DNA of 64,000 nt from Yinghuangia seranimata (GCF_029953285.1 NZ_JASAOI010000040.1:78950-142949), one strand, 5' to 3'. Numbered from the stretch's first letter, positions 44,149-54,108 are shown. Translations and numbers: made by a program. The notes: generated by a model not told the origin, from the letters alone.

Positions 44149-45567
44149 ATGTCCGACACCACCGGCCCCGGCTCGGCGACCGGGCGCAGCGCCACCCCCG
44201 ATGTCACGCTGACGCCGCTCGGCGGTGCAGGGACCAGTGTCCTGGTGGACACCGGATACGCGCGGGTGCTCGTCGACTGCGGCGCGTCGCCCGATCTGGC
44301 CGCGTTCGACGCGTCCATGTTGGACGCCGTCGTCCTCACCCATGCCCACCCCCAACACGCTGACGGGCTGGCGGCGTTAGTGCGCAATGGCTTCGCCGGC
44401 TCGCTGATCGCCACGCCGTACACCCTGCGGATGGCCGACATCGGACTGCGCGACGCGCTGCTGACGCAGCGGGAGAACGAAGGCCCGGCGGCGGTCGCCG
44501 AACGCGCGCACACCCGAACCGGCCACGGTCCCGCGCTCCCCGAGGACGACCCGGCCCGCGTCGCCGTGGCGGTCGCGGCGCTGGGAGTCGGTCACGAGTT
44601 CGGTGACCCCATGGTCATCGCGCCCGGCATCGCGTGCACCCTGCACCGCGCCGGGCACGCGCTCGGGTCCGCGTGGGTGCACCTCGACCTCGGCTCCGCC
44701 GGGACCGTCGCGATCAGCGGCGACCTCGGCCGGCACCGGCACCCGCTGCTGCGCCACCCGGAGCCGTTCACGCACGCCGACACCGTGCTCGTCGAGGCCG
44801 CCTACGGAGAGGGCCGACGACCCGCGTCCGACGACCGCGACCACCTCGCACACGTCGTGTTCACCACCCTCGACCACGGCGGCACCGTCCTGGTCCCCGC
44901 CGGCCCGGTCGACCACATCGCCACCGTGCTGTTCGAACTCGCCCGGCTGCGCCGCGTCGGCTGCCTGCCCGGCGGTGTGCCGGTCTGCTTCGACGGGCCC
45001 ACCGGCCTCGCGTCGGTCGGTGTGTGGCGCGACGCGCTGCTGGCCCGCGACCCCGAACTCCACGACTCCGTCCTGGACGCCGGCTTCGGCGCCTTCGACG
45101 TCGGAAGCCTCACCGAAGTCCGCACCGCCAGGCCGGTGCGGCACGCGTCGGGCGCCGCCGGTGGCATCCTGATCGCCGGACCCCACCACGGCGACGGCGG
45201 ACGCGCGGGCCGACACCTGCGCGAGCTGCTGCCGGACCCGCGCAACGCGGTCCTGTTGCAAGGGCGTTCCCCTGTCGGCACCGCCGCCCACGCGCTCGCC
45301 CGTGGGGCGACCGAGGTCCGCATCGGCAAGGACGTCGTCCCGGTCCGCGCCCGGATCGCCCACCTGCCCGGCATGACGACCCACGCCGACGCCGCCGAGA
45401 TCATCGAATGGCTCGGCCGCGGCACCGAGCCCGCCATGACCTACGTCGTGCACGGCAGCCCCGGCGCCCGCCTGGCACTGCGCAACCGCATCCGCGACAC
45501 ACTCGACTGGAACGCGGAAATCCCGACACCCGACACGTCCCTCGTGCTGCCGGCGACCGCCCGCTGA
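44149..45567 (+). CDS. Degenerate metallo-beta-lactamase/beta-CASP paralogue
   Basis: 472 residues, alignable along its length to the MBL protein at 37294. The zinc motif is damaged: HAHPQH (residues 65-70) has Gln69 where the metal-binding Asp belongs. FAVDRTEV has become GPVDHIATV, SASGM is replaced by AGPHHG, and SAHAD by TTHAD. GHALGSAW and SGDLGRH remain. The reading frame is open and codon use normal, so it is kept as a protein, probably without nuclease activity; a regulatory or RNA-binding partner of the active paralogue is one possibility. Confidence 0.78.
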   Translation: MSDTTGPGSATGRSATPDVTLTPLGGAGTSVLVDTGYARVLVDCGASPDLAAFDASMLDAVVLTHAHPQHADGLAALVRNGFAGSLIATPYTLRMADIGLRDALLTQRENEGPAAVAERAHTRTGHGPALPEDDPARVAVAVAALGVGHEFGDPMVIAPGIACTLHRAGHALGSAWVHLDLGSAGTVAISGDLGRHRHPLLRHPEPFTHADTVLVEAAYGEGRRPASDDRDHLAHVVFTTLDHGGTVLVPAGPVDHIATVLFELARLRRVGCLPGGVPVCFDGPTGLASVGVWRDALLARDPELHDSVLDAGFGAFDVGSLTEVRTARPVRHASGAAGGILIAGPHHGDGGRAGRHLRELLPDPRNAVLLQGRSPVGTAAHALARGATEVRIGKDVVPVRARIAHLPGMTTHADAAEIIEWLGRGTEPAMTYVVHGSPGARLALRNRIRDTLDWNAEIPTPDTSLVLPATAR

Positions 45568-45680
45568 GCCCCGCCGGGCCTCAACCCCCGGGCAACCTGG
45601 GGGCGCCGAGCCTTCGGCCGGAACCTGGTACCACGGAACGGTCCTCTGGGGCCGCCTCGGTGGTTCATCGGAGGTGCGTC

Positions 45681-46117
45681 ATGACGAACAATCCGCTCAC
45701 TCCGAAGCAGCGCGAACGCATCCTGCGGGCCGCGACTTCGGCGCCGTCCAAGCACAACACCCAGCCGTGGTGGTTCCGCTGGGTCGGCGACGTCCGGGAG
45801 GTCCACGTCGACCCCGACCGCTCGCCGGCTCGCGGACCCGGGCGCGGACCCAGCTCGCCGACGTCGTCTCCGCCGCACGTCACGTCGAACCCGATGTCCG
45901 CATCGACCAGGACGTCGTCCGCGACTCCGCCGCACGCGCGTTGGTCGAGGCCTCGGAGAAGGCCGAACTGCTGGTGCTGGCCACACGTCAGCGTCCGCAC
46001 AGCCCCGGAATGCACATCGGCACCACCACCCACGCGGTCCTGCACCGTACGCGTTGCCCGCTGCTCGTGATCCCCGTGGCCCCGAACGGCACGAACGCCC
46101 GGGCCGAAGGACCCTGA
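45681..46117 (+). pseudogene. Chimeric remnant: Acg-like nitroreductase N-terminus joined out of frame to a USP C-terminus
   Basis: From ATG 45681 the first about 48 codons match the start of Acg-family nitroreductases (LTPKQRERILRAATSAPSKH, NTQPWWF). Near 45825 this homology stops, and in another frame the sequence continues as the end of a USP domain (DVVSAARHVEPDVRIDQDVV onward to RCPLLVIPVAP), ending at 46117. A deletion that removed the end of one gene and the start of the next explains this. Acg (Rv2032) and USPs are both DosR-regulon families. The USP part overlaps the boxes of the next gene. Confidence 0.7.
46079..46114. promoter_or_regulatory. Paired DevR-type boxes of the USP-CBS operon
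   Basis: GGGCC-GAAG-GACCC (46101-46114) and GCCCC-GAAC-GGCAC (46079-46092), 22 bp apart. Both lie inside the last codons of the upstream USP remnant. The strong copy ends 70 bases before the ATG at 46185. Confidence 0.65.
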
Positions 46118-46184
46118 CGCTTCGTCAGCGGCGCGGCGAGGATCCATGAAGGAGCAAATCCGAGCGATCCCAGAGGAGTCCGCG

Positions 46185-47105
46185 ATGACCGAGCAGAACA
46201 CGCCGAAGGCCCGGGGCCACGTCATCGTCGCCGTCGACGGCTCGCCGGCCGCCGAGAACGCGGTCGACTGGGCCGCGGACGAGGCCATGCTGCGAGGTGT
46301 CGACCTGGAGATCCTGCACGCCTGGGAGTGGAAGGCCTACGAGGCCAGCGACTGGTACGGACACCACCTGCACAACCAGGGCACCGAAGTCGTGCAGACC
46401 GCCGCCGAGCGGGCCCGGCGCCGCCGCCCCGACCTGCACGTGACCACCACCGTCGAGCACGGACAGGCCGAGGACGTCCTGACCGGGGCCACCGAGCGCG
46501 CCGGCCTGCTGGTCATGGGCAGCCGCGGCCGCGGCGGCTTCACCGGCATGCTGCTCGGCTCGGTCAGCCGCGCCGTCGCCACCGAGGCCCACTGCCCGAC
46601 GCTGGTCGTACGGTCCGGCGAGGACGGCAGCGCGCAGCCGCCGTTCGACGAGGACTTCTTCCGCATCGACACACACCCCGTCCTGGTCGGCGTGTCCGGC
46701 GAATCGTGCCTGCCGGCCGTCGAAGCGGCCTTCGCCGAGGCTGCGGGCCGCAAGCAGCGCCTGCACGCGGTGCACGCCTGGTCGTTCCCGGACCTGCCGA
46801 CTTACGGCGTCGCCGCACAGCCCGGGCCCACCGTCGAGGCCATCCGCACCTGCCAGCAGAACGGCGAGACGATCCTGTCCCGGACTCTGGGCGCGGTCCG
46901 CGACCAGCACAAGGACGTCGAGGTCAACGAGGACGTCGTCAACGACCGCCGCGCCCACGCCATGGTCGAGGCCTCCCGAGGCGCGTCGATGGTCGTCATC
47001 GCCACCCGCCACCGCGAGGGCCGGATCGGACGCCAGATCGGGCCCGTCACCCACGCACTGCTGCACCACGCCCACGCGCCCGTCCTGCTCATCCCCGTCG
47101 ACTGA
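46185..47105 (+). CDS. Tandem universal stress protein
   Basis: 306 residues, two Usp domains; the first has a full ATP motif ([17 protein letters not shown]), the second ends THALLHHAHAPVLLIPVD. The ATG at 46185 has GAGGAG six bases upstream and is preferred over the in-frame ATG at 46146. It pairs with the CBS gene 37 bases downstream. A broken copy of this USP-CBS pair lies near 58.1-58.5 kb. Confidence 0.88.
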   Translation: MTEQNTPKARGHVIVAVDGSPAAENAVDWAADEAMLRGVDLEILHAWEWKAYEASDWYGHHLHNQGTEVVQTAAERARRRRPDLHVTTTVEHGQAEDVLTGATERAGLLVMGSRGRGGFTGMLLGSVSRAVATEAHCPTLVVRSGEDGSAQPPFDEDFFRIDTHPVLVGVSGESCLPAVEAAFAEAAGRKQRLHAVHAWSFPDLPTYGVAAQPGPTVEAIRTCQQNGETILSRTLGAVRDQHKDVEVNEDVVNDRRAHAMVEASRGASMVVIATRHREGRIGRQIGPVTHALLHHAHAPVLLIPVD

Positions 47106-47142
47106 CCCGCACCCTCCACCCCAGGATCCGAGGGAGGCTCCC

Positions 47143-47844
47143 GTGCAGCACCACCGCGTGGACGCGCTGATGACCACCGAGGTGGCCACCGTCCACACCG
47201 ACACCCCGTTCAAGGAGATCGTCCGCGTCTTGGGCGAGCACCACGTCAGCGCCGTGCCTGTCCTGGACCAGGACAAGATCGTGGTCGGCGTCGTCTCCGA
47301 AGCCGACCTGCTGCGCAAGGAGGCCGACAGCGAAGGCCCCGCGCGCCTGCCGCTCAGCGTGCACACCCGACGCGGTGTGCGCGCCGCCCGTGGCAAGGCC
47401 GAAGGCGAGACCGCCGCCGACCTGATGAGCTCACCCGCCGTCACCATCGACCGGTCCGCCACCGTCGGCCAGGCCGCCCGCACGATGGAACAGCACGGCG
47501 TCAAGCGACTCCCGGTCACCGACCGCGGACGGCTGTGCGGGATCGTGAGCCGCTGCGACCTGTTGCGTGTGTTCCTGCAGCCCGACGACGTCATCCGCGT
47601 GGAGATCCTCGACGACGTGATCCGCCGCGATCTGTGGATCGACCCGGCTACCGTCACCGTCCGCGTCACCGAAGGTGTCGTCCATCTAGAAGGCGAGCTG
47701 GAGAACAAGACCCTGACCCGCATCCTGGTCCGCATGTGCCGGGGCGTCGACGGCGTCGTCCAGGTCCACGACCACCTCACCTACGCGGTCGACGACACGA
47801 AGATCAACCCCGCCGACATCCCCCGTCCCGGCCGACGGCTCTGA
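47143..47844 (+). CDS. CBS-pair plus BON domain protein (Hrp1-related)
   Basis: 233 residues: CBS domain 1 (about 8-62, MTTEVATVHTDTPFKEIV), linker, CBS domain 2 (about 90-145, DLMSSPAVTIDRSATVG) and a BON domain (about 155-225, VTVRVTEGVVHLEGEL). CBS pairs bind adenine nucleotides and BON domains bind membranes or ligands, so it may sense energy state. Hrp1 (Rv2626c) is the DosR-regulon CBS protein but lacks BON. GTG start after GAGGGAGG. Confidence 0.85.
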   Translation: MQHHRVDALMTTEVATVHTDTPFKEIVRVLGEHHVSAVPVLDQDKIVVGVVSEADLLRKEADSEGPARLPLSVHTRRGVRAARGKAEGETAADLMSSPAVTIDRSATVGQAARTMEQHGVKRLPVTDRGRLCGIVSRCDLLRVFLQPDDVIRVEILDDVIRRDLWIDPATVTVRVTEGVVHLEGELENKTLTRILVRMCRGVDGVVQVHDHLTYAVDDTKINPADIPRPGRRL

Positions 47845-47877
47845 CCCCGACCGCATCGCCGCCATATTCGCTGTCCC

Positions 47878-47908
47878 CCGAACGGCCCGCCTCCGGCGGG
47901 CCGTTCGG
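47878..47908. terminator. Perfect 14-bp hairpin between convergent genes
   Basis: CCGAACGGCCCGCC, loop TCC, and the exact complement. It stops transcripts from the CBS gene and possibly from the convergent SulP gene. It shares a GGCCC word with the DevR boxes, but its spacing is wrong for one. Confidence 0.75.
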
Positions 47909-48039
47909 CATCGCGGCTCGATCCGGCGCGGGCCCAAACTCGCCCACTCGGGACGGCCGCGGCAGGGCGTCTCTCCCCAACCCCGCTGGCTGAACGGCCT
48001 TGTGCCGCGAGGGAAAGGCGACCGCCGACGCAACGGGCG

Positions 48040-49707
48040 CTATCCGTCCGGACGGCGGGTTCCGGCTTGCGGGCCGGAGGCGCGGAAGGCGCGTACCGCG
48101 GTGTCGACGTCGAGCCAGGCGGGTGCGTCGGCGAGCCGGCTGCGGGCGACCGCGTCGGCGGTGCCGTGGTGCACATGCGCCAACCAGAGGCGGACACCGC
48201 TGCGCCCGAGGTCGGTGCGCAGTCGGTCGAGCGCGTCCAGGGACGGCTGGTCGATGTGGAAGTTCGCGCCGAGGTCGAGCACCACGACCTGTGCGGGACC
48301 GCGTGCCGCAGCCTTGATCGCGGCGACCGTGTGGCGCGCGTTGCCGTAGAACAGCGCGCCGTTGGGACGGACGATCAGCAGCCCGGCAACCTCCTCCGCG
48401 GCCGGGTGCCGCACGACGTCGACGTACGCGTGGGTGCCCGGCAGCCGGCCCAGGCGCGCGACGCGCAGCCGGGTGGCCTCGCCGAGGAACAGCAGCAGCG
48501 AGAGCGCGGCGGACAGCAGCAGGCCGGGCAGCAGGCCGATCGTCACGACGCCGACCAGTGAGGTCGCGGCGACCGCGAGGTCGCGCCGGTCCCGGGGGAA
48601 CGCGGACGGGGCGAGGAATCCGCGTACCGCGAACAGCACGATCGCGGCCAGCACGGGTTGCGGCAGCGAGGCGAGGAGCGGGGTGAGCGACGCGCCGACG
48701 ACGAGGACGATGCCTGCGGCGAACATCGGCATCAGCCGGGTACGTGGGACCGCCTTCGCCGCCGCAGCGCTGACGGCCGGGTTGGCGGTCACGCCGAAGC
48801 CGCCGACCAGACCCGCGCCGATGTTGGCCAGGCCGAGCGCGGCCATCTCCCGACCGGGCTGCGGTCCGGCCGACGCCGGGTCCTCGTCGAGCCGTACCGC
48901 GAGGCTGAAGCCCACGGCGTACACGATCAGCGCCATGCCGGCCGCCCCGCCGCCCAGGGACACCCACGCGTCCCAGCCGACGTCGGGTGGCCGCAACGCC
49001 GGGTACGCGGCGGGCACGTCGCCGACCACGGCGATCCCGTGCCGCGCAAAGTGTCCGGCGGACGACGCCGCGGTGCCGAGGACCAGCACCAGCAACACGC
49101 CAGGGACGCGTGGCAGAAAGTAGTCCATGAGAATCAGCAGCGCGAGGGCCGTGAGCCCGACGGCGGCGCCGGCCACGCTCGCGTCCGGCAGCTCCGCCGC
49201 GACCCGCCAGGCCCGGCGCGGCGGTTCCCCGCCGCCCGCGTCGACACCTAGCAAGTGCGCGGTCTGACCGACGCCGACCACGAGTGCGAGGCCGGCCAGG
49301 AACCCGACGAGTGCCGCCGGTTCGAGGAAGTCGCCGACGAACCCCGCACCCGCCGCCCCGATCACCAGCAGGATCATCCCGGTGAGGACCGCCAGGGCGG
49401 CGGACAGCTGCACGATGGTCGCGGGGTCCGAAGACAGCGCGGAGACCGTCGCGCCCGAGAACACCGCCACTGCGGCCGTGGCACCGACGACAACCCGCCG
49501 CGAGGAGCCAAGCAGCGCGTAGACGACCAATGACACCGGTGCGGCGTACAGCGCGTGCTGCGGCGGCACACCGGCCGCGCCCGCATACGCGACGCACTCC
49601 GGCACGAAGATCGCGCACGCGGTGAGGGCGGCGAGCACGTCGGCACGCCACATTCCGGTCCCGTGCGCGGACGCGCCGGACCGGACGGGACGATCTCGAG
49701 CCGACAT
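48040..49707 (-). CDS. SulP-family anion transporter with STAS domain
   Basis: 555 residues: 10-12 membrane helices (AALTACAIFVPECVAYAGAA at the start; GLANIGAGLVGGFGVTANPA in the middle, the family signature region) and a C-terminal STAS domain (about 440-545; VVVLDLGANFHIDQPSLDAL). SulP proteins carry sulfate, bicarbonate or organic anions. Rv1739c, a SulP, is in the mycobacterial DosR regulon. It is divergent from pflB across a shared promoter region with boxes for each side, so a link with formate or bicarbonate movement is possible but unproven. ATG 49707 chosen; in-frame upstream codons add Arg/Pro-rich sequence. Confidence 0.82.
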   Translation of the reverse strand: MSARDRPVRSGASAHGTGMWRADVLAALTACAIFVPECVAYAGAAGVPPQHALYAAPVSLVVYALLGSSRRVVVGATAAVAVFSGATVSALSSDPATIVQLSAALAVLTGMILLVIGAAGAGFVGDFLEPAALVGFLAGLALVVGVGQTAHLLGVDAGGGEPPRRAWRVAAELPDASVAGAAVGLTALALLILMDYFLPRVPGVLLVLVLGTAASSAGHFARHGIAVVGDVPAAYPALRPPDVGWDAWVSLGGGAAGMALIVYAVGFSLAVRLDEDPASAGPQPGREMAALGLANIGAGLVGGFGVTANPAVSAAAAKAVPRTRLMPMFAAGIVLVVGASLTPLLASLPQPVLAAIVLFAVRGFLAPSAFPRDRRDLAVAATSLVGVVTIGLLPGLLLSAALSLLLFLGEATRLRVARLGRLPGTHAYVDVVRHPAAEEVAGLLIVRPNGALFYGNARHTVAAIKAAARGPAQVVVLDLGANFHIDQPSLDALDRLRTDLGRSGVRLWLAHVHHGTADAVARSRLADAPAWLDVDTAVRAFRASGPQAGTRRPDG

Positions 49708-49743
49708 GGCGACAGCGTCCGGCGGGCCCCGGCCGCAGGTCAA

Positions 49744-49757
49744 GAGCCGAACGACCC
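49744..49757. promoter_or_regulatory. DevR-type box of the SulP gene
   Basis: GAGCC-GAAC-GACCC, two mismatches to the local consensus, 37 bases upstream of the SulP ATG. No good partner at 22 bp; GGGAC-GCCC-GGTCG lies 19 bp away (49763). Confidence 0.5.
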
Positions 49758-49791
49758 ACCGCGGGACGCCCGGTCGCGACGACGTCCCCAC

Positions 49792-49827
49792 CGGTCCTGT
49801 GACCCGGAGCGGTGGGCCGTTCGGCCC
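49792..49827. promoter_or_regulatory. Paired DevR-type boxes of pflB
   Basis: GGGCC-GTTC-GGCCC (49814-49827), perfect, and CGGTC-CTGT-GACCC (49792-49805), 22 bp upstream. The strong copy ends 68 bases before the pflB start. Confidence 0.72.
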
Positions 49828-49895
49828 GGGTGCGGCCCGCCGCGGTGCGGTCTTGTAGATGCAGAGCCCTGACTTGATGCGTGGAGGCGGGTCAC

Positions 49896-52157
49896 ATGAC
49901 GACGACAGCCGGCGGCACGGCGGAAGCGACCCTGTCCGCCTGGTACGGGTTCAGTGGAACCGCGTGGCGCGACCGGATCGACGTGCGCGACTTCATCCAG
50001 GCCAACTACCTCCCGTATGAGGGGGACGGCGCCTTCCTGGAAGGTCCGACCGAGCGCACCCGCCGCGTCTGGGAGACGGTGGCCGCGCTGTACCCGGAGG
50101 AGCGCCGCAAGGGCGTCCTCGACGTGGACACCTCCACCCCGTCCACGATCACCTCGCACCGGCCGGGTTGGATCGACCGGGACCGCGAGCTGATCGTCGG
50201 CTTGCAGACCGACGCCCCGCTCAAGCGCGCGATCATGCCCAACGGCGGTATCCGCATGGTGGAGAACAGCCTTCAGGCCTACGGCTACAAGACCGACCCG
50301 TTCGTCAAGGCGGTGTTCGGCACCTACCGCAAGACCCACAACGACGGTGTGTTCGACGCCTACACCCCGGAGATGCTGCGCGCACGCAAGGCGGGGATCA
50401 TCACCGGGCTCCCGGACGCCTACGGGCGGGGCCGGATCATCGGCGACTACCGGCGCGTCGCGCTGTACGGCGTGGACCGGCTGATCGAGGCCAAGCACGC
50501 CGACCGGGCCCGCCTGGACGCGCTGCCGTCCGACGAGCACGTCATCCGCGATCGGGAGGAACTCGCGGAGCAGATCCGGGCGTTGGGCGAGCTCAAGGAG
50601 ATGGCGGCCGGCTACGGCGTCGACGTCTCCGGACCCGCGACGACCGCGCGCGAGGCGATCCAGTGGCTCTACCTCGGCTACCTCGCCGCCATCAAGGAGC
50701 AGAACGGCGCGGCCATGTCGCTCGGCCGCACCTCCACGTTCCTCGACATCTACCTCGAGCGCGACCTGCGCGACGAGCGCATCGACGAGGCCCGCGCCCA
50801 GGAACTGATCGACGACTTCGTCATCAAGCTGCGTGTGGTGCGGTTCCTGCGCACCCCCGAGTACGACGCGCTGTTCTCCGGGGACCCGACGTGGGTCACC
50901 GAGTCCGTCGGCGGGATCGGCGAGGACGCTCGTCCGCTGGTCACGCGTACCTCGTTCCGCCTGCTGCAGACCCTGCGCAACCTCGGCCCGGCGCCGGAGC
51001 CGAACATGACCGTGCTGTGGTCGCCGCGGCTGCCCGCCGCGTTCAAGGCGTTCTGCGCCCAGTTGTCGATCGACACCAGTTCGCTCCAGTACGAGTCGGA
51101 CGAACTGCTCCGGTGCCACACCGGCGACGACACGGCGATCGCGTGCTGCGTCTCGGCGATGGCCGTGGGCAAGCAGATGCAGTTCTTCGGGGCGCGGGTC
51201 AACCTGGCCAAGGCGCTGCTGTACGCGGTCAACGGCGGACGCGACGAGGTCACCGGCGAGCAGATCGCCCCTCCCGCGCCGCCGCTGACCGGCGACTACC
51301 TGGACTACGGCGAACTGATGGCCGCCTACGACCGCGTGCTGGACTGGCTCGCCGCCACGTACATCGGCGCGCTCAATGTCATCCACTACATGCACGACAA
51401 GTACGCGTACGAGCGGCTGGAGATGGCGCTGCACGACCACCCGGTGCACCGCACGATGGCGTGCGGCGTCGCGGGCCTGGCGGTCGCCACCGACAGCCTC
51501 TCCGCAGTCCGGTACGCACGCGTCGCGGTGATCCGGGATACGTCGGGCCTCGCGGTCGACTACCGGGTCGAGGGCGAGTACCCGGCGTACGGCAACAACG
51601 ACGACCGCGCGGACGCCATCGCCGTCGGCCTGGTGGAGTCGTTCATGGCGAAGCTGCGCCGCCACCCGGCCTACCGGGACGCCGAGCACACGCAGTCGGT
51701 CCTGACCATCACGTCCAACATCGTGTACGGCAAGCACACCGGCAACACCCCCGACGGCCGCCGCGCCGGCACCCCGTTCTCGCCCGGCGCCAACCCGATG
51801 AACGGCCGGGACCGGCACGGATTGGCGGCCTCCGCGCTGTCCGTCGCCAAGATCCCCTACGCGCAGGCCCGCGACGGCATCTCGCTGACCTCGACGGTCA
51901 CCCCGGAAGGACTCGGCCACAACCCCGCCGAGCGGGCCGGCAACCTGGTCGGGATCCTCGACGGCTACTTCGCCGCCGGCGGCTTCCACATGAACGTCAA
52001 CGTGCTCGACCGCACGACGCTCGAGGACGCCATGGCGCACCCGGACAAGTACCCCAGCCTCACGATCCGGGTCTCCGGCTACGCCGTCGACTTCGTGCGC
52101 CTGACCCGCGAGCAGCAACTCGACGTGATCAGCCGGACGTTCCACGAGTCGAGGTGA
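49896..52157 (+). CDS. pflB: Pyruvate formate-lyase (formate C-acetyltransferase)
   Basis: 753 residues, full length. The active-site pair Cys417-Cys418 ([20 protein letters not shown]) and the glycyl-radical loop RVSGYAV (Gly728) near the C-terminus are both intact, so it is true PFL rather than a diol or choline lyase. It converts pyruvate and CoA to acetyl-CoA and formate and is destroyed by oxygen, so it is meant for strict hypoxia. ATG at 49896 with GGAGG eight bases upstream. The activase gene overlaps its stop. PFL is unusual in actinomycetes regarded as obligate aerobes. Confidence 0.95.
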   Translation: MTTTAGGTAEATLSAWYGFSGTAWRDRIDVRDFIQANYLPYEGDGAFLEGPTERTRRVWETVAALYPEERRKGVLDVDTSTPSTITSHRPGWIDRDRELIVGLQTDAPLKRAIMPNGGIRMVENSLQAYGYKTDPFVKAVFGTYRKTHNDGVFDAYTPEMLRARKAGIITGLPDAYGRGRIIGDYRRVALYGVDRLIEAKHADRARLDALPSDEHVIRDREELAEQIRALGELKEMAAGYGVDVSGPATTAREAIQWLYLGYLAAIKEQNGAAMSLGRTSTFLDIYLERDLRDERIDEARAQELIDDFVIKLRVVRFLRTPEYDALFSGDPTWVTESVGGIGEDARPLVTRTSFRLLQTLRNLGPAPEPNMTVLWSPRLPAAFKAFCAQLSIDTSSLQYESDELLRCHTGDDTAIACCVSAMAVGKQMQFFGARVNLAKALLYAVNGGRDEVTGEQIAPPAPPLTGDYLDYGELMAAYDRVLDWLAATYIGALNVIHYMHDKYAYERLEMALHDHPVHRTMACGVAGLAVATDSLSAVRYARVAVIRDTSGLAVDYRVEGEYPAYGNNDDRADAIAVGLVESFMAKLRRHPAYRDAEHTQSVLTITSNIVYGKHTGNTPDGRRAGTPFSPGANPMNGRDRHGLAASALSVAKIPYAQARDGISLTSTVTPEGLGHNPAERAGNLVGILDGYFAAGGFHMNVNVLDRTTLEDAMAHPDKYPSLTIRVSGYAVDFVRLTREQQLDVISRTFHESR

Positions 52158-52957
52158 GCGCCGTGGCCCCGAACCCGGCGGCGGGCCCCGGGCCCGTACC
52201 TGTCGCGCTGACCGGACGCCGGCCACCCGGAGATACCGGCTACGTGCACTCGTGGGACCTGTCGACGGGCGTCGACGGGCCGGGCACCCGGTTCGTCCTG
52301 TTCACCAGCGGATGCCCGCTGCGCTGCCTGTACTGCGCCAACCCGGACACCCAGCGCATGCGCAACGGACACCGCACCACCGTCGACGAGGTGATGACGC
52401 GCATCGCCGGATTCCGGGACTTCGTCCGCACCGCGGGCGGTGGCGTGACCCTCAGCGGCGGAGAACCGCTGCTGCAACCGGAGTTCACCGCACACGTCCT
52501 GCGCCGCTGCAAGGAAGCCGGCCTGCACACCGCGCTGGACACCTCCGGCTTCCTCGGCGCGCGGGCGGACGACGCGCTGTTGGCCGACACCGACCTGGTG
52601 CTGCTGGACATCAAATCGTTCGACCCCGACGGCTACCGGAAGCTCACCGGCGGCGAACTGGCGCCCACCCTGGACTTCGCGCGACGCCTGGACGTCCTGG
52701 GCGTCCCGGTCTGGATCCGCTTCGTCCTGGTCCCCGGACTCACCGACAACGAGGCGATGATCGACCGCCTGGCGGCGTTCGTCGCGGGCCTGCGCAACGT
52801 CGACCACGTCGACGTCCTGCCGTTCCACAAACTCGGCGCGCCCAAGTACGCCGCCCTGGGCATCCCCTTCCCGCTCCACGACACCCCGGTGCCGGACGCC
52901 GCCCTCGTCGAACGGGTCCGCGCCCGGTTCCAGGCGGCCGGCCTGCGGTCCTACTGA
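52154..52957 (+). CDS. pflA: Pyruvate formate-lyase activating enzyme (radical SAM)
   Basis: 267 residues with the radical-SAM cluster CPLRCLYC (Cys54, Cys58, Cys61), the GGE motif ([10 protein letters not shown]) and the C-terminal DVLPFHKLG segment typical of PflA. It reduces S-adenosylmethionine to place the glycyl radical on PFL. GTG overlaps the pflB stop (GTGA); a second GTG at 52163 is the alternative start. Confidence 0.93.
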   Translation: MSAVAPNPAAGPGPVPVALTGRRPPGDTGYVHSWDLSTGVDGPGTRFVLFTSGCPLRCLYCANPDTQRMRNGHRTTVDEVMTRIAGFRDFVRTAGGGVTLSGGEPLLQPEFTAHVLRRCKEAGLHTALDTSGFLGARADDALLADTDLVLLDIKSFDPDGYRKLTGGELAPTLDFARRLDVLGVPVWIRFVLVPGLTDNEAMIDRLAAFVAGLRNVDHVDVLPFHKLGAPKYAALGIPFPLHDTPVPDAALVERVRARFQAAGLRSY

Positions 52958-52979
52958 CCGCCGTCCGGGGCTCAGGGCG

Positions 52980-52997
52980 CAGGGCCGATCGGCCCTG
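52980..52997. promoter_or_regulatory. DevR-type box of the GAPDH/PPDK unit
   Basis: CAGGGCCGATCGGCCCTG is a perfect 18-bp palindrome, the most symmetrical box in the window. It lies 94 bases before the GAPDH ATG. A half-site (GGCTC) lies 22 bp upstream. Confidence 0.75.
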
Positions 52998-53091
52998 TCG
53001 AGCCCCTCCGGCCGACGACGACGCTGAAGACGACCACGCTGGACCGGCACCCCGGCCGGCGGGCACCACGACGCCAAGGAGGCGGTTCGCC

Positions 53092-54108
53092 ATGACGGTA
53101 CGTGTGGGCATCAACGGATTCGGGCGCGTGGGACGCAACTACCTACGCGGCGTGCTGGAACGCGCGGCCCGGCAGCAGACCCAGATCGAGGTCGTCGCCA
53201 TCAACGACATCGCGCCCGCCGCGACCCTCGCACACCTGCTCCAGTACGACTCCACCTACGGCGTCCTCCTCCACGAGGTGACCTCCGACGACCGCTCCAT
53301 CACCGTCGCCGGCCGGCGGATCGCCGTGACCGCGCGCCGCGACCCCGCCGAACTCGCCTGGGGCGACGCGGGCGTCAGCGTCGTGGTCGAGTCCACCGGC
53401 CGCTTCCGGGCCCGCGAGGACGCCGCCCTGCACCTGAAGGCCGGCGCGTTCAAGGTCCTCGTCTCCGCACCGGGCAAGGACGTCGACGCGACCGTGGTGA
53501 TGGGCGTGAACGAACAGGAGTACAGCCCGCTGCGACACCACGTGGTCTCCGCCGCGTCCTGCACCACCAACTGCGTCGTGCCGATGCTCAAGGTCCTGCA
53601 CGACGAATTCGGCGTCCGCAACGGCCTGATGACCACGATCCACGGCTACACCAACGACCAGGCGCTGCTCGACGGCCCGCACAAGGACCTCCGCCGCGGC
53701 CGCTCCGCCGCCGTCAGCATCATCCCCACCAGCACCGGCGCCGCCCGCTCGGTGGGCTTGGTGCTGCCGGACCTGGACGGCGTCCTCGACGGCGTCGCGG
53801 TGCGCGTGCCCGTCCCGGACGGGTCGCTCACCGACCTGACCGTGGTTCTCGGCCGGGACTCCGACGCCGAGGAGATCAACGCCGCGTTCGCCCGCGCGGC
53901 CGAAGGCGACCTGCGGGGGATCCTCCGCGTGACCCACGCGCCGATCGTCTCCCGCGACGTCATCGGCGACCCCGCCTCCTGCGTCTTCGACGCGCCGCTG
54001 ACCCAGGCCCGCGGCACGCTGGCCAAGGTCTTCGGCTGGTACGACAACGAGTGGGGCTACACCAACCGCCTGCTCGACCTCACCGAGTACGTCGCCGACC
54101 GGCTCTGA
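53092..54108 (+). CDS. gap: Glyceraldehyde-3-phosphate dehydrogenase, type I
   Basis: 338 residues: NAD-binding GINGFGRVGRNYLRG, catalytic SCTTNC (Cys157), HGYTNDQ, substrate loop STGAARSVG and C-terminal WYDNEWGYTNRL. It makes 1,3-bisphosphoglycerate and NADH. Compared with housekeeping enzymes it has extra residues near the N-terminus (ERAARQQTQIE), so it is probably a second, hypoxia-specific copy. PPDK follows 57 bases downstream, likely in one transcript. Confidence 0.93.
   Translation: MTVRVGINGFGRVGRNYLRGVLERAARQQTQIEVVAINDIAPAATLAHLLQYDSTYGVLLHEVTSDDRSITVAGRRIAVTARRDPAELAWGDAGVSVVVESTGRFRAREDAALHLKAGAFKVLVSAPGKDVDATVVMGVNEQEYSPLRHHVVSAASCTTNCVVPMLKVLHDEFGVRNGLMTTIHGYTNDQALLDGPHKDLRRGRSAAVSIIPTSTGAARSVGLVLPDLDGVLDGVAVRVPVPDGSLTDLTVVLGRDSDAEEINAAFARAAEGDLRGILRVTHAPIVSRDVIGDPASCVFDAPLTQARGTLAKVFGWYDNEWGYTNRLLDLTEYVADRL

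Noticed and set aside
47878..47908. GGCCC-containing palindrome considered as a DevR box
   Set aside because: The arms are 14 bp with a 3-base loop and it sits between convergent stops, so it is a terminator.
49740..52226. 828-codon minus-strand frame opposite pflB
   Set aside because: Antisense shadow; pflB has all catalytic motifs on the plus strand.
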